Shown here: positions 1 to 6,091 of the stretch, in pieces
Layout: each line of letters opens with the position of its first letter
Position numbering within the stretch: the stretch's first letter is position 1
Source: Acetomicrobium sp. UBA3949
GTDB taxonomy: Bacteria > Synergistota > Synergistia > Synergistales > Acetomicrobiaceae
DNA length: 7,645 nt
NCBI GenBank assembly: GCA_002385485.1
Contig: DGDP01000115.1
Coordinates: 2,811 to 10,455 of the forward strand
Direction: 5' to 3'
Made by a program: the position numbers and the translations under genes
The notes under the pieces: generated by a model
The model's input: the letters and a program-made list of their open reading frames with translations, nothing else
Databases searched by the model: none
Told to the model about the DNA's origin: nothing

Positions 1-207
1 CACTTGGAGGACATTAAGTTCATGTGGTCCCAGCTTGAGCGTGCGGCAGGTCAGGCTCAGAGGCGGGGTTACGCCGTCGCCATATGCCACGCCCGCCCCG
101 TCACACTGACTTTTTTAAATCAACTGGACTCGAATTCCGACATAGGTGTAAAATTAGTGACCGTCGACGAACTCGTTCGTATTTTATCCAAATCTCACGG
201 CAATTGA
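1..207 (+). CDS. Divergent polysaccharide deacetylase (YibQ-type), C-terminal fragment
   Basis: Only the last 68 codons are present, ending at TGA 205-207; the gene begins before the window, and the reading frame is already open at base 1 (His-Leu-Glu-Asp). The segment with AVAICHARP (the His codon is 88-90), followed by a TL-x-FL helix and then GVKLVTVDELV, matches my memory of the C-terminal end of the divergent polysaccharide deacetylase family (DUF610, YibQ), where a G-x-AIAIGH-x-x-P strand is followed by a helix and a final V-x-x-SELV strand. Proteins of this family are usually exported and have a carbohydrate esterase-like fold, but their substrate is not well established. It ends 44 bases before purA on the same strand, so it may share the transcript. 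The family call rests on one short segment and is moderately secure. Confidence 0.6.
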   Translation, partial: HLEDIKFMWSQLERAAGQAQRRGYAVAICHARPVTLTFLNQLDSNSDIGVKLVTVDELVRILSKSHGN

Positions 208-232
208 TCGCGTTTTTAATCCCACCAAATTC

Positions 233-241
233 AAGGAAGGG
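233..241 (+). promoter_or_regulatory. Ribosome binding site of purA
   Basis: The purine-rich run AAGGAAGGG ends 10 bases before the ATG at 252. It supports that ATG over the upstream in-frame ATG at 84, which lies inside the previous gene and would add 56 residues not expected in PurA. The rest of the 208-251 gap shows no convincing -35/-10 pair or terminator stem. Confidence 0.7.
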
Positions 242-251
242 ATGTGTAAAA

Positions 252-1535
252 ATGAAGGGTAAGGCAGAAGTAATCCTAGGAATGCAATGGGGCGACGAAG
301 GAAAGGGCAGGGTCGTCGATGCCATAATGTCTAAATGCGATGTGGTGGTTCGTTATCAGGGAGGAGCTAACGCAGGGCATACCGTCATAGTAGAGGGCAA
401 GAAATACGTATTTCACATCCTGCCCTCGGGCATGCTTTACTCCGGCAAAGTTTGCGTCGTTGGAAATGGCGTCGTTGTTGATCCCGACAGGCTTTTCGAG
501 GAGCTGGGCGAACTCTCATCGCAGGGCATGGACAGGGCGAGGCTGGTCGTGAGCGGATCGGCCCACGTCGTGATGCCCTATCATAAAGCCCTAGACCAGC
601 TTGAAGAAAGGGCAAGGTCCAAGGACAAACGCATAGGCACGACCGGTCAGGGCATAGGCCCCTGCTACGTGGACAAGTTCAATAGGACGGGCATCAGGGT
701 TTACGACCTGATGCATCCCGAGATGCTCCGTGAAAAGCTGGATTACATCCTCGGCCTGAAAAACCAGATCATCACCGGGATATACAACGAAACGCCCATG
801 TCCTTCGACACGGTGTACGAAAAGGTCATGTCCTGGAGCGAAAGGCTGTCGGTCTACCTCGGCGACAGCTCTTCCGTCATCGCGAAGGCCTTAAACGAGG
901 GCAAAAGCGTGCTCTTTGAAGGAGCTCAGGGCACAATGCTTGACATAGATCATGGCACCTACCCCTACGTCACGAGCTCCAATCCGACCTGCGGCGGGGT
1001 GCTCACCGGCACGGGCGCGGGGCCAAAGAGCATAGACAGAATCATAGGCGTGGCCAAGGCTTACTGCACCAGGGTCGGCGAAGGTCCCTTTCCCTCGGAA
1101 GACCAGGGCGAACATGGCAATTACTTAAGAGAAAGGGGGCACGAGTACGGCGCCACGACCGGGCGTCCCAGGAGGTGCGGTTGGCTTGACCTGGTTGCCT
1201 TAAGGTACGCGGCAAGGATCAACGGCACCACTCATCTGGCTTTAACGAAGCTTGACGTTCTGTCAGGCCTTGAGGAGATAAAGGTGTGCGTGGCCTACGA
1301 GTACGAGGGCAAAAAACTTGAAGATTACCCGGCGGATACCTGGATGCTGTCCCAGGTAAAACCGGTTTACAGGACGTTTAAAGGATTTAGCGAAGACACA
1401 AGCAAAGCAAAGTCCATGGAAGATCTTCCTCAGGCTGCACGCGATTACGTTAAGTTCATAGAAGACCAGACGGGGCTTCCCGTCATGATGTTGGGCGTCG
1501 GTCCCGACAGAAAGGAAACCATATTCAAAGAGTAG
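252..1535 (+). CDS. purA: Adenylosuccinate synthetase
   Basis: This cytoplasmic enzyme joins IMP and aspartate using GTP to give adenylosuccinate, the first committed step from IMP to AMP. The protein is 427 residues, the usual family length of about 430. The N-terminal GTP/IMP loop Q-W-GDEGKG is at residues 12-19 with the expected catalytic Asp15, and NAGHT at 40-44 supplies the catalytic His43. The IMP-binding segment GTTGQGIGP is at 129-137. The aspartate-binding loop ATTGRPRRCGW is at 301-311, and the guanine-recognition motif TKLD is at 332-335. All key residues look intact, with no frameshift. The start is ATG 252, set by the Shine-Dalgarno run before it and by the conserved N-terminus; the open frame back to 84 is spurious. 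It lies 44 bases after the deacetylase fragment and 18 bases before the ELM1-like gene, so it probably shares a transcript with the downstream surface-glycan genes, although purine synthesis has no direct role there. Confidence 0.98.
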   Translation: MKGKAEVILGMQWGDEGKGRVVDAIMSKCDVVVRYQGGANAGHTVIVEGKKYVFHILPSGMLYSGKVCVVGNGVVVDPDRLFEELGELSSQGMDRARLVVSGSAHVVMPYHKALDQLEERARSKDKRIGTTGQGIGPCYVDKFNRTGIRVYDLMHPEMLREKLDYILGLKNQIITGIYNETPMSFDTVYEKVMSWSERLSVYLGDSSSVIAKALNEGKSVLFEGAQGTMLDIDHGTYPYVTSSNPTCGGVLTGTGAGPKSIDRIIGVAKAYCTRVGEGPFPSEDQGEHGNYLRERGHEYGATTGRPRRCGWLDLVALRYAARINGTTHLALTKLDVLSGLEEIKVCVAYEYEGKKLEDYPADTWMLSQVKPVYRTFKGFSEDTSKAKSMEDLPQAARDYVKFIEDQTGLPVMMLGVGPDRKETIFKE

Positions 1536-1553
1536 AATGAAGGTCGCGCAGGC

Positions 1554-2735
1554 ATGTCCCGAGGCAAAAAATTGAAAGCGGTGTTCATTGTAAGCGACGG
1601 TATCCGCGGACACGTCAACCAAAGCCGCGGTGTCGCTCATTTTCTGTCCCTTATTACCGGGTGCGAGGTGCGGGAACTTGAGGCAAACCCTGCGGGATTT
1701 CTTGCAAAAATTAAGGCCAAAAGGGCAATCGACAAAGAGGGTGGCGGGCAAAAAGAGCTTGTGCGTTGGCTTAAGCGGATAGGGGGGTTGTCTTTCCCGG
1801 AAGCCGTAAAAGAAACCTTACACTTCCTAGACGCAGAGGGCGAAGAGGCGCTTTTTCTTTCTGCAGGAAGCGGAGTTGCGCCCCTTTGTCTCTCTTTGGG
1901 ACGGCTTTTTAAGGGCGGGTGTGTTACCATAATGACTCCCGCCGTGCTGGGGACGAGGCCCTTCGATTTTGCCGTCGTTCCTGAACACGACTTCCCGAGG
2001 CCTTCTAAAAACGTCCTGGTCACCCTGGGAGCCCCAAACTTCATTACCGAAGAAAAGATAAGACAGGAAGCCGAAAGGCTAAAGGAGCTTTTTCCTCCCC
2101 GTTTTGAAAAAAGGATCGGGCTTCTTTTGGGGGGAGACGACGGAAACTACCGCATCACGCCCCGCTGGATCGAAGAAGTAGTAAAGCCTGTATTCGGGCA
2201 TGCCGATAAAAACGGAGCCGACCTTTACGTTACAACCTCCAGACGCACCTCCGAAGAAAGCGAAAAGGCCCTGGAAGGCCTGGCGCAAAAACACCCCTGC
2301 GTCAGGTATCTGTGCCTGGCCTCCCGCGATCCCTACAACCCTCTTTACGGCATCTTCGGCCTTGCCACCCACCTTTTGGCCACCGAGGACTCCGTATCCA
2401 TGGTATCTGAGGCAGCGACTGCTGGCTTTCGGGTGGGCGTCCTTTTAGCGGAACGCAAAAAAAGTGCAAAAAGACTTGCCGAAGGCATTTGCAAACATCT
2501 TGTCGACTGGAAAATTCTGTCGGCCGGGTGCCTCTTCGGCGTGCCGAAATTCGTCCTGGCCATAGAGAGGTTTTGCGAGCGAGGTCTAGCCTGCTTTATA
2601 AAAGACTTCGCCGACTTCGAAAGTTTTATCGAAAACATTTCTTCGGGCAAACACGGCCTGCAGTTTTGCGAGGCTAAAAGGGCGGCAGAATGGATTGCCT
2701 CGGCCTGGGAAGAGGGGAGTCGGCAAAGTGAATAG
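1554..2735 (+). CDS. ELM1-like family protein, putative GT-B-fold glycosyltransferase
   Basis: A 393-residue soluble protein with no signal peptide or membrane segment. Its motifs match the ELM1-like family as I remember it (bacterial relatives of the plant mitochondrial fission factor ELM1, formerly DUF1022): SDGIRGHVNQ at residues 14-23, VVPEHD at 141-146, NVLVTLGAPN at 153-162, a GGDD loop at 193-196, TTSRRT at 227-232, YNPLYG at 261-266, and the signature TEDSVSMVSEA at 277-287. The two-lobe arrangement and the late acidic/Ser-rich motif resemble GT-B nucleotide-sugar enzymes, but the biochemical activity of bacterial members is not established. The start is ATG 1554, with GAAGG at 1539-1543 ten bases upstream. 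It begins 18 bases after purA and its stop overlaps the next gene by 8 bases. Its place at the head of a run of LPS-type glycosyltransferases makes a role in surface glycan synthesis likely; this is inference. Old annotations such as nucleoside-diphosphate-sugar epimerase are not supported: no Rossmann GxxGxxG is seen. Confidence 0.75.
   Translation: MSRGKKLKAVFIVSDGIRGHVNQSRGVAHFLSLITGCEVRELEANPAGFLAKIKAKRAIDKEGGGQKELVRWLKRIGGLSFPEAVKETLHFLDAEGEEALFLSAGSGVAPLCLSLGRLFKGGCVTIMTPAVLGTRPFDFAVVPEHDFPRPSKNVLVTLGAPNFITEEKIRQEAERLKELFPPRFEKRIGLLLGGDDGNYRITPRWIEEVVKPVFGHADKNGADLYVTTSRRTSEESEKALEGLAQKHPCVRYLCLASRDPYNPLYGIFGLATHLLATEDSVSMVSEAATAGFRVGVLLAERKKSAKRLAEGICKHLVDWKILSAGCLFGVPKFVLAIERFCERGLACFIKDFADFESFIENISSGKHGLQFCEAKRAAEWIASAWEEGSRQSE
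2711..2719 (+). promoter_or_regulatory. Ribosome binding site deciding a GTG start
   Basis: AGAGGGGAG sits 8 bases before GTG 2728, inside the end of the ELM1-like gene. It favours GTG 2728 over an in-frame ATG at 2695, which lacks a comparable purine run and would prepend 11 residues before the conserved first beta strand. Confidence 0.65.
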
Positions 2736-3783
2736 AGAGTCGCTTAAGGTCATTCAGATGCTTCCGGAGTTTCACGAAGGCGGCGTTGAACGCCACGTGT
2801 TGTGGCTTTCCGGTTCGCTGGCAAAGCAGGGCCATGAGATAATGGTCGTGACCAAGGGCGGAAAGCTCGAAAAGTTCCTCGACGAGGGTGTAAAGGTCTG
2901 GCACCTTCCCGTTCACGCCAAAAACCCCTTTACCGCCCTTTGGTGCGCTTTGCGCATTGCCAAGAAGGCAAAAGGGGAGGGGTGGGACGTGATTCACGCC
3001 CACTCGCGCGTACCTTTTTGGATCGCCTGGTGGGCAAGTGTTTTAAGCGGCGTTCCCTGGGTCGCCACCACGCACGACACGTTTAAGCATTCGCTTGCGC
3101 TGCTTCCGTTAAAAAGGGCATGCGCTACCATAAGCGTAAGTTGTTCTGTTAGAGATCATTTGGCGCCATATCTTCCGAAAAACACTTTCGTCATATATAA
3201 TGGTTTGCTGCCTGTCGTGAAGACTTGGCAGGGTAGCCTAAAGAGTGATCCATTTAAGCTTCTTTTCATCGGGCGTCTGACGCCAAGAAAGGGTTTGCAG
3301 GTTGCCTTGAAGGCCCTGGCAGGAGTTAAAGGGAACTGGATCCTGGATGTAGTAGGCGACGGACCTAAACGAACTGAGCTTGAACGACTTAGCGTAGAAC
3401 TGGGCATAGCAGATAAGGTGCGTTTTTGGGGCTTTAGGGACGACGTAGATGAATGGCATGTCAACTGTTCCTGTTTCTTGTTTCCTTCACTTGAAGAGGG
3501 AATGGGCATGACCCTGATGAGGGCCATACAGATGGGCGTGCCCGTGTTGGCATCAGACCTTCCACCGGTGAGAGAGCTTTGCCTAAACCCGGAAACTCTG
3601 CTTGAGCCGGGGGACGAAGAGTCCTGGAGAAAAGGGATTGAAGATATGCTTCGCGAAAGAAAGGCCTTTCAGCTTTTTGATCGTGATAAGATGCTAACTG
3701 TCGAAGATATGGCGAGAAAGGTCATCGATGTATATCAATCATGTAGCACAGAAACTAACAAGAGGAAAGATATGTCATGCTGA
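2728..3783 (+). CDS. Glycosyltransferase family 4 (GT-B) with variant EX7E motif
   Basis: A 351-residue cytoplasmic or membrane-peripheral retaining glycosyltransferase that probably adds a sugar to the LPS core or O-chain; donor and acceptor cannot be read from sequence. The N-terminal lobe has GGVERH at residues 18-23, typical of GT4 acceptor-side loops, and HAHSR at 90-94. The C-terminal lobe has the nucleotide-binding strand FIGRLTPRKG at 180-189, then GDGP, then the EX7E region. There the first Glu is present at 257 (codon 3496-3498), but the position of the second Glu is Arg265 (AGG at 3520-3522), within EEGMGMTLMRAIQMG. In canonical GT4 enzymes that second Glu contacts the donor nucleotide ribose. 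Length and all other landmarks are normal, so this is not a broken gene. Translation likely starts at GTG 2728, so the start overlaps the upstream stop by 8 bases (GTGAATAG); the end overlaps the next gene by 7 bases (ATGCTGA). Both suggest translational coupling. Confidence 0.88.
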   Translation: MNRESLKVIQMLPEFHEGGVERHVLWLSGSLAKQGHEIMVVTKGGKLEKFLDEGVKVWHLPVHAKNPFTALWCALRIAKKAKGEGWDVIHAHSRVPFWIAWWASVLSGVPWVATTHDTFKHSLALLPLKRACATISVSCSVRDHLAPYLPKNTFVIYNGLLPVVKTWQGSLKSDPFKLLFIGRLTPRKGLQVALKALAGVKGNWILDVVGDGPKRTELERLSVELGIADKVRFWGFRDDVDEWHVNCSCFLFPSLEEGMGMTLMRAIQMGVPVLASDLPPVRELCLNPETLLEPGDEESWRKGIEDMLRERKAFQLFDRDKMLTVEDMARKVIDVYQSCSTETNKRKDMSC

Positions 3784-4970
3784 CTACCATTAAAAGTTGG
3801 CCCGTGTCGCCGTCGGAAAGGAATTTTCAGGTATTACTTTACAAAGCAAAGCCGGATGATTATCCTGAAGAGCTTTACAAACCCTGGTACAAGGACCCTT
3901 TGTACAAGACGTTGAATGTAGAAAGGATTTTAGTGTATGTAGGTGGCGGGGGAGTGGGCGATATTGTGATGATAAACCCTTTCTTCAACGCCCTGAGGTC
4001 AGCGTGGCCTGAAAGCCATATCACGTGGATCGGCGGGTTTTCCAATCCGATCAAATGCTTATTGAAAAATAGCGGCCTTATAGACGACGTGCTTTATACT
4101 GTCGTAAGAAAGCACAGACCCTCTGCTTTCCCAGAGTACGTTAAATGGTGGCGGGAGGGAAGGCGGATTGGTAGGGTAGATTTGTTTATAGATACACAGC
4201 GCCAGTTCGTTCCTTCTTTGTTTTTTTCCCTGTGCTTCAAGTATAAGCACCGCATCGGATATTCAAGCAAATGTTTCTTTAGCGATTGGAAATTTAAAGA
4301 ACCCAACAGGCACGAAGTTCACGATACATTCCAAACCTTGATCATGGCAAGAAGGCTCGGCATGAGACCGCCAAGACCGCTGCATCGTATTTGCATACCT
4401 GAAAGAATCGAGGAAATCGCCAACGAACTGTGGGAGAAATATCGTTTTGGAGAGGCGGTTTCAATGTTTCCGCGTAGCTCAAATCCGGTAAAAGATTGGG
4501 GAAAAGATCGTTATATTTCCCTGGGTCGTATGTTGCTTGAGAAGGGTCTTAAGGTATTGCTTTTCGGTGGACCGAACCAAATGAAAGAGCTTCAAGATAT
4601 GGCCGCCTCGATGGGAAGCGGTGCTTACGTTCCCTATCTTCTTTCAGGGCTTTCCTTTGATGACGAACTGTACCTCTGTATGGCCTTACTTAAAAGGTCA
4701 GCATTGGCCATATCGGGCGATTCGGGAGGGGCCCACCTATCCGCGGCTTTGGGCACTAAGACATTGGTGATTAGCTTGCTTTCGCGCATCAACAAATTTA
4801 TGCCTTTGGGCGAGCGCGTTTGGAGCGTTTATCCCGATATTGAATGCTCCCCTTGCCCTGCCAGAGATATGAAAGCCTGCAGCGGACAAAGATGGTGTGC
4901 AGCGGGAATTACTCCGCAGGTTTTATGCGAAGCAGCAACTTTATTGCTCGCAAATAAGGAGCATAATTGA
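3777..4970 (+). CDS. Glycosyltransferase family 9 (heptosyltransferase family) protein
   Basis: A 397-residue GT-B enzyme of the ADP-heptose:LPS heptosyltransferase family (WaaC/WaaF/WaaQ-like). These act on the cytoplasmic face of the inner membrane and transfer heptose to the LPS core; some GT9 members use other donors. Visible landmarks are GGGGVGDIVMINP at residues 56-68, with Asp62 at the position of the conserved N-lobe Asp, then the strand FPRSSNPVKDWGKDRY, then GDSGGAHLSAALG at 314-326, the ADP-binding loop. A C-terminal cysteine cluster (Cys357, 360, 368, 374) is followed by the GIT-P segment seen in many GT9 proteins. The first strand normally starts near residue 1-5; here it is preceded by about 48 extra residues rich in Tyr, Lys and Pro. 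The start is ATG 3777, with AGAGGAAAG at 3761-3769 upstream; there is no internal ATG before Met65. It overlaps the previous gene by 7 bases and shares one base with the next ATG. Confidence 0.88.
   Translation: MLTTIKSWPVSPSERNFQVLLYKAKPDDYPEELYKPWYKDPLYKTLNVERILVYVGGGGVGDIVMINPFFNALRSAWPESHITWIGGFSNPIKCLLKNSGLIDDVLYTVVRKHRPSAFPEYVKWWREGRRIGRVDLFIDTQRQFVPSLFFSLCFKYKHRIGYSSKCFFSDWKFKEPNRHEVHDTFQTLIMARRLGMRPPRPLHRICIPERIEEIANELWEKYRFGEAVSMFPRSSNPVKDWGKDRYISLGRMLLEKGLKVLLFGGPNQMKELQDMAASMGSGAYVPYLLSGLSFDDELYLCMALLKRSALAISGDSGGAHLSAALGTKTLVISLLSRINKFMPLGERVWSVYPDIECSPCPARDMKACSGQRWCAAGITPQVLCEAATLLLANKEHN
4956..4961 (+). promoter_or_regulatory. Ribosome binding site of second GT4
   Basis: AAGGAG lies 8 bases before ATG 4970 and 11 before ATG 4973. 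It favours ATG 4970, where TGATG joins the upstream stop and this start by one shared base. The next in-frame ATG at 4988 has only a weak AAAGAAG ahead of it, and the TTG at 4967 is too close to be preferred. Confidence 0.65.
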
Positions 4971-6049
4971 TGATGAAAGAAGTTGAAATGGCCTCTGATA
5001 AACCGTTAAAGATCGTTCAGGCTATCGATGCTGGAGGTTGGGGTGGGGCTGAAAAGGTCGTCGTCACCCTTTCAAATGGATTAGCAAAAATGGGCCACGA
5101 TGTGGAAGTTTGGGTGAGGAAAAATGCTGTTTTATGTCAAGAACTGGCGCCTGAAGTAAAGATAAGGGTAGTCCCCTTTTTAAATGACTACGAGCCTTTT
5201 ACTCCTGTACTTTTCGCAAGGGCACTTAAAACGCACGACATTGTCCATGTTCATTTAGGCCGTGCGGCGAAGTTAAGCGGTTACATTGCGCCTTTATTGT
5301 CGCCTGACTCGAGAAAAGGGCTGTTATGCCATATGCATTCCTACCATAAGCCGAAACATTATAAAAGACAAAAGCAGATTATCTGTGTGTCAAAGGCAGT
5401 AGAAGATTACGTAAAAAAGGGCATGCCGTGGGTTGAACGTACATGGGTGGTATACAACGGAATCGATATGAAAGGTGCAAGAAGTTCTGCCCCGCTGTTT
5501 CCAAAGGACGGTCGGGTCGTTCGTATTGGACTTCTTGCCACCTTTAAGGCACCAAAAGGTCACGCTGACTTACTCAAGGCTTTCGCTAAAATTTGTGATG
5601 AGCTTCCGGTGAAATTGATACTTGGAGGTGACGGGCCCCTGCTGCCCGACATGAAAAGGCTTGCAGGCGAGCTTGGCATCTCAGACAAGGTGATTTTTAC
5701 GGGTTTTATACCTCCGGATAAGATATTTCCGTTTTTGAAGTCTTTGGATATAGCGTGCGTTCCGTCGAATGCGGAAGGCTTTTGCCTGTCCATGGTGGAA
5801 GCGATGGCTTGCGGACTTCCCGTAATAGGATATACTGAGGCAGCTCTTTCCGAAGTGGCTGGCGACGCAGCACTTCTTGTGCCACTAGGAGACATTGACG
5901 GTTTGGCCGATTCTCTTAAAAAAGCAGTTGAAGACGAAAAATTGAGGGCCAAATTAAGCGGTATGAGCTTAAAGCGAAGCGAACAATTTACGAAAGAAAA
6001 GATGACTGAAAATACAATAGAAGTTTACAAAGACGCATTGAGGTATTAG
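4970..6049 (+). CDS. Glycosyltransferase family 4 (GT-B)
   Basis: A 359-residue retaining glycosyltransferase, probably cytoplasmic and membrane-associated, adding a sugar to an LPS core or O-chain intermediate; substrate unknown. The N-terminal strand KIVQAIDAGGWGGAEK at residues 14-29 carries the GG-x-E acceptor-side loop. HVHLGR and then HMHSY follow in the N lobe, and ICVSKAV marks the inter-lobe region. In the C lobe, GLLATFKAPKGH at 187-198 keeps the conserved Lys196-Gly197, followed by GGDGP and a complete EX7E motif: Glu269 and Glu277 in AEGFCLSMVEAMACG. It is therefore a useful intact comparison for the other GT4 at 2728-3783; the two share GDGP, a GEL/VELGI-x-DKV segment and YNG, and look like distant paralogues. 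No signal peptide or membrane helix is seen. A 42-base gap separates it from the following membrane-protein gene. Confidence 0.92.
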   Translation: MMKEVEMASDKPLKIVQAIDAGGWGGAEKVVVTLSNGLAKMGHDVEVWVRKNAVLCQELAPEVKIRVVPFLNDYEPFTPVLFARALKTHDIVHVHLGRAAKLSGYIAPLLSPDSRKGLLCHMHSYHKPKHYKRQKQIICVSKAVEDYVKKGMPWVERTWVVYNGIDMKGARSSAPLFPKDGRVVRIGLLATFKAPKGHADLLKAFAKICDELPVKLILGGDGPLLPDMKRLAGELGISDKVIFTGFIPPDKIFPFLKSLDIACVPSNAEGFCLSMVEAMACGLPVIGYTEAALSEVAGDAALLVPLGDIDGLADSLKKAVEDEKLRAKLSGMSLKRSEQFTKEKMTENTIEVYKDALRY

Positions 6050-6078
6050 GTTTGCGATAGCGAATACATCTTAACACT

Positions 6079-6083
6079 GGAGG
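6079..6083 (+). promoter_or_regulatory. Ribosome binding site of the O-antigen ligase-like gene
   Basis: GGAGG ends 8 bases before ATG 6092, the clearest Shine-Dalgarno in the window. It favours ATG 6092 over TTG 6089. The 42-base gap 6050-6091 otherwise holds no convincing promoter or hairpin. Confidence 0.75.
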
Positions 6084-6091
6084 TTTATTTG

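Noticed and set aside
84..251. Upstream in-frame extension of purA from ATG 84, adding 56 residues
   Set aside because: It overlaps the deacetylase coding end, has low-complexity Arg/Pro content, lacks a ribosome site, and PurA has a conserved start right after ATG 252.
1537..1575. Tiny 12-codon open frame from ATG 1537 between purA and the ELM1-like gene
   Set aside because: Its only purine run is the one that serves ATG 1554, it ends after 12 codons, and it shows no leader-like features.
1263..1751. Minus-strand open frame of 162 codons across the purA/ELM1 junction
   Set aside because: It is antisense to two well-supported genes, has no recognisable motif, and is a shadow of their codon use.
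1637..2044. Minus-strand open frame of 135 codons inside the ELM1-like gene
   Set aside because: Ser/Pro/Arg-rich composition with no domain; fully antisense to a gene with conserved motifs.
5560..5952. Minus-strand open frame of 130 codons inside the second GT4
   Set aside because: Antisense to the EX7E-bearing half of a GT4; composition and position indicate a shadow frame.
6038..6067. Possible sigma-70-like promoter before the ligase-like gene (TTGAGG, later GAATAC)
   Set aside because: The -10 match is poor and the -35 lies inside the upstream coding end; tight gene spacing already explains expression by read-through.
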